A DNA stretch of 64,000 bases. Origin: Candidatus Bathyarchaeota archaeon (lineage in GTDB: Archaea > Thermoproteota > Bathyarchaeia > Bathyarchaeales > Bathycorpusculaceae). The DNA lies in the NCBI GenBank assembly GCA_003151735.1, contig PLYI01000054.1, positions 62,001 to 126,000 on the forward strand, read 5' to 3'. A program made the position numbers and the translations under genes. Under the pieces are notes generated by a model. It saw only the letters and a list, made by a program, of their open reading frames with translations. It was not told the DNA's origin and ran no database searches. How positions within the stretch are numbered: the first letter of the stretch is position 1; the number at the start of each line of letters is the position of its first letter. Below, piece after piece: positions 53,129 through 62,350 of the stretch.

Positions 53129-55690
53129 ATGCGAGATATTGACGTAGACTCGATAACAGGCCTTTCAAGTGCAGATGTTTCGCGAAAGCTGAAAAGTGAA
53201 GGCTACAATGAACTTCCGTCTTCTGGAAAACGCAGCGTTTTCGCAATAATCTTTAGTGTCATTAAAGAACCAATTTTCCTGTTGCTTGTCGCCAGCGGCA
53301 GTCTCTACTTCATAATAGGCGATGTAACCGAGGGTCTGGTGCTCTTAAGTTTTGTCTTTGTCATCATCGGCATCACCGTTTATCAAGAGCAAAAAACCGA
53401 AAACGCATTAGATGCCCTCAAAAATCTATCCAGCCCCAGAGCCCTAGTAATTCGGGACGGAGAACAAAAAAGGATTCCCGGACGTGAAGTTGTTTCAAAA
53501 GATAAGCTTATCCTCTCAGAAGGAGACCGTGTGCCAGCAGATTGCCTCTTATTAACATGCAACAACCTGATGGTTGATGAGTCGCTTCTTACTGGAGAGT
53601 CAGTTCCCGTGCGCAAGGTTGCTTGGGATGGTATAGAGCAAACGTATCGACCAGGCGGCGACGATTTACCCTATGTTTATTCTGGAACATTAATCATTCA
53701 AGGTCAAGCAATTGCTGAAGCCCAAGCCACTGGACCAAAAACAGAAATGGGCAAAATCGGCACCGTTCTGCAGAAGGTTGAAAGAGACGAAACAAGGCTC
53801 AAACACGAGATCAGTCACATAGTTAGAAACAGCGCTACAGTTGGGCTTAGTCTATGTGCCATAGTAATAGTTGTCTATGGATTGACACGTTTTGATTGGA
53901 TAGACGGTTTCTTAGCTGGAATAACACTGGCTATGGCAATTTTGCCTGAAGAATTCCCTGTTGTCCTCACTATATTCCTTGCTTTAGGCGCTTGGCGGAT
54001 GTCAAAGAAAAAAGTGCTTACCCGACAAGTTCATGCAATTGAGAATCTGGGTGGTGCCACAGTTTTGTGCGTTGATAAGACAGGCACCTTAACACAGAAC
54101 AAAATGTCCGTACAAAAATTATTTGCAAACGGCAAAGTATGTGAATTAAAGTCACCAATAGAGTTGCCTCCTGACTTTTCTCATGAATTAATTGAATTCA
54201 GCGTACTGGCATGCAAAAAAGACCCGTTTGATCCAATGGAAAAAGCCATAAGAAGTTTCACTGAGGGCGAGCTTGCAAAAACCGAGCATGTCCATAATGA
54301 TTGGCAGATAGTTCAGGAGTATCCGCTTTCTCAGAAGCTACTTGCGATGTCCAACGTTTGGATTTCACCCAGCGGCGAAGACTACATAATAGCATCGAAG
54401 GGTGCACCGGAAGCTATAGCTGATCTTTGCCATTTTGATGACGAAAAAACAAAGGCGTTATCTGTTCATATTCAAGCAATGGCAAGAGAAGGCCTAAGGG
54501 TGCTTGGCGTAGCGAAGGCGTCTTTCAAGCAAACTGGATTACCACCTGAACAGCACGATTTTGTTTTTAGCTTTATAGGGCTTGTAGGATTCGCAGACCC
54601 CGTTAGACCAAACGTTGAGGGCGCTGTGAAGGAATGTTACAATGCAGGCATCCGCTTGGTAATGATTACAGGCGATTACCCATTAACTGCCCAGAATATC
54701 GGTCGACATATAGGCCTTAAATCTCCAGAAAACTGCATCACAGGGCTCGAACTCGAACAAATGTCAGATGAAGAACTGAAACTCCGCATTAAAGACGTCA
54801 ATATTTTTGCTCGGGTTGTTCCTGAACAGAAACTTAGAATTGTAAATGCCTTCAAAAATGCAGGCGAAATTGTGGCAATGACTGGCGACGGCGTAAATGA
54901 TGCACCAGCTCTTAAATCCGCAAACATTGGCATTGCCATGGGTGGACGAGGCACTGACGTTGCAAGAGAATCTGCATCAATGGTGCTTTTAGATGATGAT
55001 TTTACTTCGATTGTTAGCGGAATCAGAATGGGTCGCAGGATTTATGACAACTTAAAGAAGGCTATAGCATACATTTTTTCAATCCATATTCCCATCGCAG
55101 GTATGTCTGTTCTTCCAGTATTGTTTGGTTGGCCTCTGATTCTGCTTCCAGTACACATCGTTTTCTTAGAGTTAATTATTGATCCCGCATGCTCAGTAGT
55201 TTTTGAAACTGAAGAAGAAGAAACCAACGTGATGAAGCGCAAGCCCCGCAGTATGGATAAAAAACTTTTCAACAGAGAAGCTGTTGTAGCGGCTTTCCTT
55301 CAAGGCTTTGTTGTTCTACTTATTGTGGTCTTAGTATTCGTTGTTTCTATTAATCGCGGGCTTGGTGAACCGACTGCTCGAACAATGGCGTTTGCAACCA
55401 TAGTTACTGCAAATTTGGCGTTGATTCTGACCAACAGGTCTTGGGAACACACAATCATCGGAACAATACGCAAGCGAAACAAGGCTTTCTGGTGGATACT
55501 CGGGATAGCATCACTTGCTTTGGCACTCGTTATCTATGTCCCACAGCTCAGCAATCTGTTCCGTTTCAGCGCTCTTAGCCCAGTTAACCTCTTTATCTGT
55601 ATCGGTGCAGGTTTAGTTAGTATAATATGGTTCGAAATATACAAAGCTGCAAAAATAATAGTTAACCGCAAGAATCCAACTGTAGAATGA
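53129..55690 (+). CDS. P-type cation-transporting ATPase (P2-like)
   Basis: Full-length P-type ATPase without metal-binding N-terminal domains. Order: cation ATPase N domain (SSADVSRKLKSEGYNELPSS), actuator VDESLLTGESVP, TM4, phosphorylation site CVDKTGTLTQNKMSV, nucleotide site IIASKGAPEA, hinge AMTGDGVNDAPALKSANIGI, and six C-terminal helices. The TM4 motif reads LPEEFPVV rather than the PEGLP of Ca2+ pumps, so ion choice is uncertain. It is convergent with the heavy-metal ATPase, with a 37-bp gap. Confidence 0.92.
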   Translation: MRDIDVDSITGLSSADVSRKLKSEGYNELPSSGKRSVFAIIFSVIKEPIFLLLVASGSLYFIIGDVTEGLVLLSFVFVIIGITVYQEQKTENALDALKNLSSPRALVIRDGEQKRIPGREVVSKDKLILSEGDRVPADCLLLTCNNLMVDESLLTGESVPVRKVAWDGIEQTYRPGGDDLPYVYSGTLIIQGQAIAEAQATGPKTEMGKIGTVLQKVERDETRLKHEISHIVRNSATVGLSLCAIVIVVYGLTRFDWIDGFLAGITLAMAILPEEFPVVLTIFLALGAWRMSKKKVLTRQVHAIENLGGATVLCVDKTGTLTQNKMSVQKLFANGKVCELKSPIELPPDFSHELIEFSVLACKKDPFDPMEKAIRSFTEGELAKTEHVHNDWQIVQEYPLSQKLLAMSNVWISPSGEDYIIASKGAPEAIADLCHFDDEKTKALSVHIQAMAREGLRVLGVAKASFKQTGLPPEQHDFVFSFIGLVGFADPVRPNVEGAVKECYNAGIRLVMITGDYPLTAQNIGRHIGLKSPENCITGLELEQMSDEELKLRIKDVNIFARVVPEQKLRIVNAFKNAGEIVAMTGDGVNDAPALKSANIGIAMGGRGTDVARESASMVLLDDDFTSIVSGIRMGRRIYDNLKKAIAYIFSIHIPIAGMSVLPVLFGWPLILLPVHIVFLELIIDPACSVVFETEEEETNVMKRKPRSMDKKLFNREAVVAAFLQGFVVLLIVVLVFVVSINRGLGEPTARTMAFATIVTANLALILTNRSWEHTIIGTIRKRNKAFWWILGIASLALALVIYVPQLSNLFRFSALSPVNLFICIGAGLVSIIWFEIYKAAKIIVNRKNPTVE

Positions 55691-55727
55691 AAAAAGCTCT
55701 AAACCTGTTTAAAGACAAAAATTTTAG

Positions 55728-57689
55728 CTACTTTATTCTTTCAAGCCGCAGAGTATTCAGCAGTAGCAGCAGGGTAACTCCATCGTCTCCTGAAGCCACT
55801 GTAAACCACAACGGCGTTAAACCCATCAAACCCAAAGCGCCCAAAATCAACTTTACAACCAATGAAGCAGCAATATTTTGCCTTGCAATAGTCATTGTTT
55901 TATCACTTAACTTTAGCAGATAAGGAATTTGGGCAAGCTCATCCTTCACTAATACGACGTCTGCTGATTCAAGGGCGACGTCAACTCCGCGTGCACCCAT
56001 GGCTATTCCAACGTCGGAAGCAGCAAGCGCAGGAGCATCGTTAACACCGTCGCCAACCATTGCTACAAGCCCGCCTTTCTTTTTCATGTCTTCAATACAA
56101 TCCAGCTTATCTTCAGGCAGCAGCCCCGCATACACATCGCTAATTCCTAATGACTTCGCAGTGTCCTTGGCAATTTCAGCGCTATCTCCAGTTAACATGG
56201 CGGTTTTTATGTTCAACCGCTTCAAGGTGGTAATGGCTTTTAATGCGTCTTCTCTAACTTCGTCAGCAATACAAACCGCGGCTAAACCTACTTTACCGAC
56301 CGAGACACAGACAGCTGTGTGAATGTCGCCGGAAATAATTTCAAAGGCTTCTGTGCAATCACAGCCTAATTCACGCATGAACACCACGTTGCCAATCGCT
56401 ACATGTTTGCCGTTTACTAAGCCGACTATGCCTTTGCCTGGAACCTCTACCACATCAGTAACTTTGACTTTGCTAAGGTCAACGCCTCGTTCCATAGCCT
56501 TTCGAACAATAGCTTGTGCTATAGGATGGTTAGAGTACTGGTCCAACGCTGCAGCGTATGTTATTGCTTCATCCTCAGCTCGGGAAATGTCAACGCGCCT
56601 TATCTCGTGCACTGACTGTCGTCCAAGCGTCAATGTACCTGTTTTGTCAAAAACCACTGATTTGACGCGAGCAAGTTTTTCGATGAAGACGCCTCCCTTA
56701 ATTATCACTCCCCTTTTTGCAGCAATCGTTATTGCGATGAAGACGGTTGCGGGAACAGAGATAATAAATGCGCTTGGGCAAGAGACCACAAGTAGGATGA
56801 GGGAACGGTAAAACCACGTTCTAAAACCTCCGCCGACTAGGTAAGGCAAGGCTCCAGCAGTGAAAACTGCAAGAGCAATCACGATGGGCACGTAAATTCT
56901 GGCAAATCTGTCAACCAACCGCTCTATCGTCGCTTTTCTCTTCTGAGACTCCACCACAAGCTGAACGATGCGTGAAACCAAAGTTTCGGTGGCTTTCTTG
57001 GTAACCTCAATCTTGAGGACACCAGTCGTGTTTAGGGTGCCGGCGAATACGCAGTCATTTACTTTTTTAGGCACAGGTACAGATTCACCCGTAACCAACG
57101 CTTGGTCAACATGCGAAAAACCATCAATCACGTTGCCATCTAACGGTATTCTTTCTCCAGGTTTGACAAGCAAAATCGCTCCTGTGTCAACTTGGTTAAC
57201 ATCCACACTTTTCTCTTGCCCCTCCTCTAAAACACGGGCTTTTTCAGGAATAACCTTAGATATTTTCTCAACTGTCCGCCTTGCTCTGTTCTGGATGTAT
57301 CCTTCAAAGTACTCGGCTAAACAGTAGAGGAACAGCACAGTGGCAGCTTCAAAACGGTAATCAAGGAAAAGAGCGCCTAAACCCGCAACCGCCATCAGAA
57401 ACTCTACGCTGAAACGCCTCTCCAAAACCAGCTCCTTTAAGCCGACAACTCCAATGTAAATAGCCGCCGTCAGAACCGCAACGTAGTAGAAAATCAAGGA
57501 TAAAGTTGCAGGAACGTTGAGGATTGGCATGGTGAAGCCAAGCAGCAAACCCTTAGCAAACAGGTCCAGTAAACCGCTGACAAGAATGGTTACGCCCAGC
57601 CAAACCGCAAACCCAACTAGCACTACCTTGTTGTCTTCTTCTCCTGTTACGGTTGTTTTTTTCTCTGGCTTCTCTTCGCACGTACCCAT
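55728..57689 (-). CDS. Heavy-metal P1B-type ATPase
   Basis: P1B transporter without an N-terminal HMA domain. Actuator VDQALVTGESVPVPKK, TM6 CPS motif (VVSCPSAFIISVPATVF), phosphorylation VFDKTGTLTLGR, the P1B HP motif (YSNHPIAQAIVRKA), GDGVNDAPALAASDVGIAMG, and a final helix with SGDDGVTLLLLLN. Zn/Cd pumps usually have CPC in TM6; CPS with the following AF is a variant. Metal specificity is unknown; Zn/Cd/Co is most likely. Confidence 0.92.
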   Translation of the reverse strand: MGTCEEKPEKKTTVTGEEDNKVVLVGFAVWLGVTILVSGLLDLFAKGLLLGFTMPILNVPATLSLIFYYVAVLTAAIYIGVVGLKELVLERRFSVEFLMAVAGLGALFLDYRFEAATVLFLYCLAEYFEGYIQNRARRTVEKISKVIPEKARVLEEGQEKSVDVNQVDTGAILLVKPGERIPLDGNVIDGFSHVDQALVTGESVPVPKKVNDCVFAGTLNTTGVLKIEVTKKATETLVSRIVQLVVESQKRKATIERLVDRFARIYVPIVIALAVFTAGALPYLVGGGFRTWFYRSLILLVVSCPSAFIISVPATVFIAITIAAKRGVIIKGGVFIEKLARVKSVVFDKTGTLTLGRQSVHEIRRVDISRAEDEAITYAAALDQYSNHPIAQAIVRKAMERGVDLSKVKVTDVVEVPGKGIVGLVNGKHVAIGNVVFMRELGCDCTEAFEIISGDIHTAVCVSVGKVGLAAVCIADEVREDALKAITTLKRLNIKTAMLTGDSAEIAKDTAKSLGISDVYAGLLPEDKLDCIEDMKKKGGLVAMVGDGVNDAPALAASDVGIAMGARGVDVALESADVVLVKDELAQIPYLLKLSDKTMTIARQNIAASLVVKLILGALGLMGLTPLWFTVASGDDGVTLLLLLNTLRLERIK

Positions 57690-57834
57690 TTTCTCAATCC
57701 AAAATTCCCTGAAAACTGCTCGCTTACTAATTATAAAATAGGCTCTTAATAAAAAGAAATCTGTCAGCGTCTGTTGCGGGTGGGGTTTTGCAAAATAATA
57801 AAAGGCAACTCAAACAAAATAAGGTTTGGCAAAT

Positions 57835-58743
57835 ATGCAGAAAAAAGTATTTTCAGCAATCGTTATCCTGGCGCTCTTAACTTCAGCGGCTTTTAGCCTT
57901 CAAGTTTCTTCCGTTGTTTCAGCCAATCTTGAAGGGTCAATTCCAGCGTTATCCATGCCCATTGAACACGTCAACTACACCATCACACGCATCAACGGTA
58001 CCTTATGGGCGAAAATTGATGGAAACTACCCAATCTACATCCAAAATCAATCGGTTTTTAACGGCGACTTGCCGATGGTTTACCCAATGCCGCCTGGAAC
58101 AACCAACATCCATGTCACGTTAGGCGACCAGGAACTCATCTGGAGCAACTACACCCAATCATATCCCGACGCTCTGCATCACACTGCCATCGGCGACTGG
58201 TGGATGATCTACAGCGTGCTTAGAAATGTTTCAGATTTTTTCGTCCTAAAAATCCATTATGAGCATCCACTTGAAATGGTTAATGGGAGCTACATGTTTC
58301 TCTACGACCTAAACATCAGCCCATACCTATCCCCGCAAAGCACCAACTCCACCGCATACTTCACAGTCCACATAGAAACCAACACCACCAGCCTGCGCGC
58401 CTATACCACGGAAACTGACACCAAATGGAACCCCATAAACTACACAACCACTACAGAAGGCTCCACAAATTTCGTTGAAATCCAAATGCATTCCGAATAT
58501 GACATACCTCTGCAGGGCGATTTAGTTGTGGTTTTCTCGGATGCTGAGCAAGTGTTGGAATTGTCAACCTGGATTATTCCTGTTTTTGTCGATGTTGTTT
58601 TGATTGGGTTGCTGCTTTACGTTAATAGAAAGACGATTCTTTCAGCTTTGTCTTCAAGAAAAACAGCTAAGACAGAATTTTCGTTTGCTTTTTTATCTTG
58701 GTGTTTTTTGATTTGCGTGGGTCCAGCAGGATATTTTTTGTAG
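57835..58743 (+). CDS. Secreted/membrane-anchored glycoprotein-like protein
   Basis: Signal peptide QKKVFSAIVILALLTSAAFS with a cleavage-like SSVVSANLE, then about 220 residues rich in Asn, Thr, Tyr and N-X-S/T sites (VNYTITRINGTLWAKIDGNY; HTAIGDWWMIYSV). One C-terminal helix (LSTWIIPVFVDVVLIGLLLY) anchors it. The final 35 residues include another hydrophobic stretch (FAFLSWCFLICVGPAG) that could be a second helix or an out-of-frame tail. It looks like a surface-exposed protein of unknown role. Confidence 0.7.
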   Translation: MQKKVFSAIVILALLTSAAFSLQVSSVVSANLEGSIPALSMPIEHVNYTITRINGTLWAKIDGNYPIYIQNQSVFNGDLPMVYPMPPGTTNIHVTLGDQELIWSNYTQSYPDALHHTAIGDWWMIYSVLRNVSDFFVLKIHYEHPLEMVNGSYMFLYDLNISPYLSPQSTNSTAYFTVHIETNTTSLRAYTTETDTKWNPINYTTTTEGSTNFVEIQMHSEYDIPLQGDLVVVFSDAEQVLELSTWIIPVFVDVVLIGLLLYVNRKTILSALSSRKTAKTEFSFAFLSWCFLICVGPAGYFL

Positions 58744-58896
58744 CTTGGTGGTTCCTCGAACCAAAAAGTGGAGTTTTTCTCATTTTGTTTTTCTCCAGCT
58801 AAAGGGCATGGACAAGTTGAGTTTAAAATCTTTTTGTTTTTCATAGGTTTTTGGGGTAGTACAGCAAGCCTTAAGGCTGTTTCTCGATTGGATTCG

Positions 58897-59523
58897 TCAG
58901 AAAAAGCAAGGAATGTAATCCCGAATTTTGAAGCGCACGCATAAACCATCCGCGACCATTTGCGCCTTCGCCAAATCCAATTCAGGCAGCCGCACTACCG
59001 TAACCTCAACGTCAAGCACCAACTTGGTTCTGCGAATAAAATCCATCACCGCCTCGTAGGCATCTGGAAACGTGGGCTTGCAAATCTCCACGTAAGTTTC
59101 TCTGTCTCCAGCGTTCAAACTAACGCTAACCTTGTCAAAGCCAGCTGCCTTCAACTCAGCCGCAACATCCCTACCAGGATTCAAAGCGTAACCGTGCCCG
59201 TTCGTATCTAAACGAATTTGCAGCGGTCTCCCATAATGCTGCCTTACCCACCTTGCAACCTCAAGAAGCACATCCAGCCGTTCTATTGGTTCGCCGAAGC
59301 CGCAGAAAACTAGGCCATCCCAACTTCGCATGTGCAAAACTTCGGCAAGCTCAATTATAATTTGGGCGACGCTGGGTTCTTTTGTGAGTTTTAGGTTAAA
59401 GCCACCAACGCCGCGCCTGTAGCGTTTGAGACAGAAATAACAGCTGTTTGAGCACTGGTTGGTTATGTTTAGATAGAGTGTGTTGTCTATCCAGTAAACT
59501 GTCCTTGCTTTTTCTACCGTCAT
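58897..59523 (-). CDS. TatD-linked radical SAM protein
   Basis: YWIDNTLYLNITNQCSNSCY carries the CxxxCxxC cluster motif (CSNSCYFC), then LKRYRRGVGGFNLKLTKEPS, GLVFCGFGEPIERLDVLLEV and IRLDTNGHGYALNPGRD. This is the TIGR04038-like subgroup often linked to TatD. No tatD lies in the window. The reaction is unknown. ATG at 59523 is preferred. The gene is complete, with the stop at 58897. Confidence 0.82.
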   Translation of the reverse strand: MTVEKARTVYWIDNTLYLNITNQCSNSCYFCLKRYRRGVGGFNLKLTKEPSVAQIIIELAEVLHMRSWDGLVFCGFGEPIERLDVLLEVARWVRQHYGRPLQIRLDTNGHGYALNPGRDVAAELKAAGFDKVSVSLNAGDRETYVEICKPTFPDAYEAVMDFIRRTKLVLDVEVTVVRLPELDLAKAQMVADGLCVRFKIRDYIPCFF

Positions 59524-59601
59524 ACTATGTCCCAGCACTTGGAATGGTTTATGTTGCAGCCTAAGAAAAACTATGCTCTATGCCACTGAATTTCATCATG
59601 C

Positions 59602-59648
59602 TAATGGCTCCAAAAAACAACAATAGCACCTGCCCCCTTAGAGATTTG
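59602..59648 (+). repeat. Dispersed intergenic repeat, partial copy D
   Basis: TAATGGCTCCAAAAAACAAC, then AATAGCACCTGCCCCCTTAG match the left half of copies A-C (TAATxxCTCCAAAAA, ATACxGACCT, CTTAG). The right half is missing. It sits in the 200-bp spacer upstream of the radical SAM gene and downstream of the CdvA-like gene. Confidence 0.4.
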
Positions 59649-59722
59649 TAAAATCTTGTTTAGAACAAATAAAAACTTTGAAAATTTAAAGTACAAAAAA
59701 GAAAAAGAAGATTATTTTCTAT

Positions 59723-61321
59723 TTATTCAGTTGTGCTTTCTTCGCTTCCGTCTACTTGGGGGGTTTGGTCGTTGTCCGCTGTCACTGTTTCCGAATGCGC
59801 CTGCTGAGGCGCTTCTGAAGGGTGGGCATGAACATGGGCCTCCTCCACCAAAATACTGCTAACTGGTTCAATTACTGATTCTTCTTCTAGGACTTTTTCA
59901 AGGGTTGTTTCAACTGGAGCTTGCTCTGTTACTTCGAAGGCTTGGAGCGGAGCTTCAACGACTGGTTGTTCTTGGGCTGTTTCAGCAGCTGGTTCGATTG
60001 GGGCAACTGCTTCTACTGGAGTTTCAGCTGCAACTATTGGAGCTTCTTCTGCTACGGCAGTTGGTTGCTCAATTGGAGCTGCTTCAGCTATGACTGGCGC
60101 TTCGGCAACTATTTCTTGAACTGCTGGTTCAATGATTACGACTTCAAGAGCTGCTTCTGTTATTATTTCGGCTGTCTCTGGTTCAGCGGCAATTACTGGG
60201 GCTTCTTCCACTGGGGCTGCTTCTAGGATTGGAGTTTCAACTGCTAGAGCCTCAACAATTGGGGCTTCCTCAACTGGGGCAGTTTCAACTGGGGCTATCT
60301 CTATTGGAGCGGCTTCTTCAACAACTGGAGCTGCTTCTGCAAATGCTTCTATTGGAGCTGCTTCAACTATAACTAGAGTTTCGATTATTGGAGCTGTTTC
60401 AGCCGGAGTTGCTTCTGCTGAGGCAGTCTCGATTGGGGCTTGCTCAATCGGAGAGGTCTCAACTGGAGCTTGCTCGATTGGAGCTGCTTCTTCAACCACA
60501 ACTGCGGGAGCTACTTCGACGATTGCTGCGGGTACTTCAACTGGAGTTTCAATCACTGGGGCTACTTCGACTACGAGAGTTTCTTCAGCTGGAGCTTCAA
60601 CTGCGGGAGATTGCTCAATAACTGGCGTGCTTTCAACAACTGGAGCGGTTTCAATTGGGGCTTCGATGGTGGCTTGCTCAACTTGAGCTTCCACTTGGGC
60701 CTCTAAAGGGGCCGCTTCTGCCGGGGCTGCTTCCGCCTGTATTGTTTCAACTGGAGCTTCTAGTGGGGCAGTTTCAACTGGCGCTGTTTCAACAATGACC
60801 GGTTCGATTGGAGCGGTTTCAATTGGGGCCTCTAAAGGGACCGTTTCTACTGCCGCTGGCTGGGCAATTGGAGCTTCAATTATTGGGGCAACGGGTTCGA
60901 TTGGAGCGGTTGGAGCTTGGATTGGTTGTTCTGTGGGGAAAATTTGGTCTATTGCTTGTTTTATAACGCCTAGTTCGTTTCTTGTTGTTTCGAGAGTTGT
61001 TGAGAGGAGGTTTATTTCTCGTCCGTAGCTTTCTTCGTCTATTTCTCCAACAACATGTTGGATTTCGTAGTTAGCGAGAAGCATTTCTAATGATTTAAGT
61101 TGAGTTTCTAGCTCCTGGGTTTTTGCTTGCATTTTTGTTGCGAGATCTTGTCGTTGACTTTCGATTTCGGTTATTGCCGAATTGATGTCGCCGGTGAAAG
61201 AGTCGCGTGTTGATTGCGAGATTTTGCCTGTTACAAAAAGGTTGTCTAAGGCTTGCTTCTTTTTCTCAGCTATTTCATATTCTTCATTTAATCGTTTAAA
61301 TGTATATTTCCATGAAATCAC
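59723..61321 (-). CDS. CdvA-like coiled-coil protein with long Pro/Glu/Ala/Val tail
   Basis: The first 145 residues form a coiled coil of the CdvA-like group: SWKYTFKRLNEEYEIAEKKK, GKISQSTRDSFTGDINSAIT, LKSLEMLLANYEIQHVVGEI and DEESYGREINLLSTTLETTR. CdvA recruits ESCRT-III-like CdvB in archaeal division. No PRC barrel is visible. The next 380 or so residues are a low-complexity series of degenerate PVETAPIE/AAPIEQ/VVEEAAP units, ending in a His/Glu/Asp-rich tail (HVHAHPSEAPQQAHSETV). GTG at 61321 is the start. It may act at the membrane or divisome; the tail could be a disordered spacer. Confidence 0.72.
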   Translation of the reverse strand: MISWKYTFKRLNEEYEIAEKKKQALDNLFVTGKISQSTRDSFTGDINSAITEIESQRQDLATKMQAKTQELETQLKSLEMLLANYEIQHVVGEIDEESYGREINLLSTTLETTRNELGVIKQAIDQIFPTEQPIQAPTAPIEPVAPIIEAPIAQPAAVETVPLEAPIETAPIEPVIVETAPVETAPLEAPVETIQAEAAPAEAAPLEAQVEAQVEQATIEAPIETAPVVESTPVIEQSPAVEAPAEETLVVEVAPVIETPVEVPAAIVEVAPAVVVEEAAPIEQAPVETSPIEQAPIETASAEATPAETAPIIETLVIVEAAPIEAFAEAAPVVEEAAPIEIAPVETAPVEEAPIVEALAVETPILEAAPVEEAPVIAAEPETAEIITEAALEVVIIEPAVQEIVAEAPVIAEAAPIEQPTAVAEEAPIVAAETPVEAVAPIEPAAETAQEQPVVEAPLQAFEVTEQAPVETTLEKVLEEESVIEPVSSILVEEAHVHAHPSEAPQQAHSETVTADNDQTPQVDGSEESTTE

Positions 61322-61734
61322 TTTTAGGCACCATAGCTCCCTACGGTAAAATAAGAGTTAACGTTTGTTAACATGCCCATATATCGCTAACTATTAAGAA
61401 TAATGGTTTATGCAGAAAAATGGAAATTTTAAATTAAAAATGGATTGGTATTGTGAGGGGGTATGTATATTAATAGTGAAATTTTTCTTGAAATTAAGGT
61501 GGTTAAAATGACATTTCTATGTAAACTATCACTTGTAGAATTGCATATTATGTAGCTATACATGGAAAGCAGTTGAGTAGTTTTGAGCGGTTTTTTTTTG
61601 GCGCGGTTAGTTTGCGGGTTTTTGAGGCGTTCATTTTGTTTATACTTTTCTTGGTTTGTTATAACTTATTATTCTAAATCCGAATAAGTCTTATATATCT
61701 AAACACGAATAAACAATAATGAGCGTGCAAAAAC
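61322..61734. other. AT-rich intergenic region, no supported gene
   Basis: A 413-bp divergent spacer between the CdvA-like gene and padR. It is low in G+C and contains a short frame (ATG 61463 to 61555, 30 aa) behind GAGGGG that sits too close to the start to be convincing. The right end carries the padR promoter and paired repeats. Confidence 0.5.
61673..61712 (+). promoter_or_regulatory. Putative padR promoter with two direct repeats flanking the TATA box
   Basis: Two 15-bp units, TCTAAATCCGAATAA (61673-61687) and TCTAAACACGAATAA (61698-61712), differ at two bases and start 25 bp apart. A TATA box (TTATATAT, 61691-61698) lies between them. The padR ATG is at 61735. PadR-type regulators often bind their own promoters, so these may be operator sites; this is inference from position. 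Confidence 0.55.
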
Positions 61735-62106
61735 ATGGTAGCATTAACAATAACAGTAAATGGAGAAAAATCCGAAGCAAGAATAATCAAAAAAATGCAT
61801 GAACGAGTAATCAAAAGCTTCATGGATACAATAATAATGGCTGAACTACAAAACGGCCCCATAAGCGGATACGACGTAATATCGTTCATACACAATAAAT
61901 TCGGCTTCCTCGCCAGCTCAGGCACAGTTTACTCACTGCTCTATTCGCTTGAGCGAAATGGGTTAGTTGAAGGAATCTGGATTGAACGAAAAAGAGTCTA
62001 CAGACTCACCGAAAAAGGCGCAAAAACAATCGCAACCATACTCAACTCACAAGACAAAATCAAAGGCTTCATGACAACAATCCTTAGAGCCCAAACAACC
62101 CATTAA
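61735..62106 (+). CDS. PadR-family transcriptional regulator
   Basis: Winged-helix regulator: SFMDTIIMAELQNGPISGYD, VISFIHNKFGFLASSGTVYS, LLYSLERNGLVEGIWIERKR and VYRLTEKGAKTIATIL. The GTVYSLLYSLERNGLV recognition helix and wing are typical of PadR. The first 25 residues form a polar extension. It may repress its own gene through the paired repeats around the TATA box. The effector is unknown; no partner transporter is adjacent. Confidence 0.88.
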   Translation: MVALTITVNGEKSEARIIKKMHERVIKSFMDTIIMAELQNGPISGYDVISFIHNKFGFLASSGTVYSLLYSLERNGLVEGIWIERKRVYRLTEKGAKTIATILNSQDKIKGFMTTILRAQTTH

Positions 62107-62186
62107 CAGTTTCTTTTTATCGCTAAACCAATAGAAATACTAAAAAACCCCTTCGTGTTTTCCTATCAGCCGCAACGAATCTTTGC

Positions 62187-62264
62187 GGGTCCGTAGCTCA
62201 GTCAGGCTAGAGCATCGGACTTTTAATCCGAGGGTCGCGGGTTCAACTCCCGTCGGACCCGCCA
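62187..62264 (+). tRNA. tRNA-Lys (anticodon TTT), CCA encoded
   Basis: Cloverleaf identical to the Lys tRNA at 4692 except for the anticodon loop CTTTTAA (anticodon TTT) and one T-loop base (TTCAACT). Acceptor GGGTCCG/CGGACCC, discriminator G, CCA at 62262-62264. With the CTT tRNA it covers both Lys codons. Confidence 0.95.
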
Positions 62265-62350
62265 AAATTCGCTTTGTTTTTTGGACCCTTCAGTTCTTTA
62301 GAATCCGTTTTCCGCAAGGTAGAAAAAGGAGCGTTCACCGACTTACAATT

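Noticed and set aside
60132-60706. Long plus-strand Ser/Ala/Gly-rich and Leu/Trp-rich frames opposite the CdvA-like tail
   Set aside because: They are antisense shadows of the repeated Pro/Glu/Ala/Val tail on the minus strand.
59723-61321. Possible CRISPR-like or satellite repeat because of recurring GGAGCT/GCTTCA units
   Set aside because: Units are irregular, in frame and protein coding; no spacers of constant length.
61463-61555. 30-codon frame in the AT-rich spacer behind GAGGGG
   Set aside because: RBS is too close to the start and the composition matches noncoding spacer.
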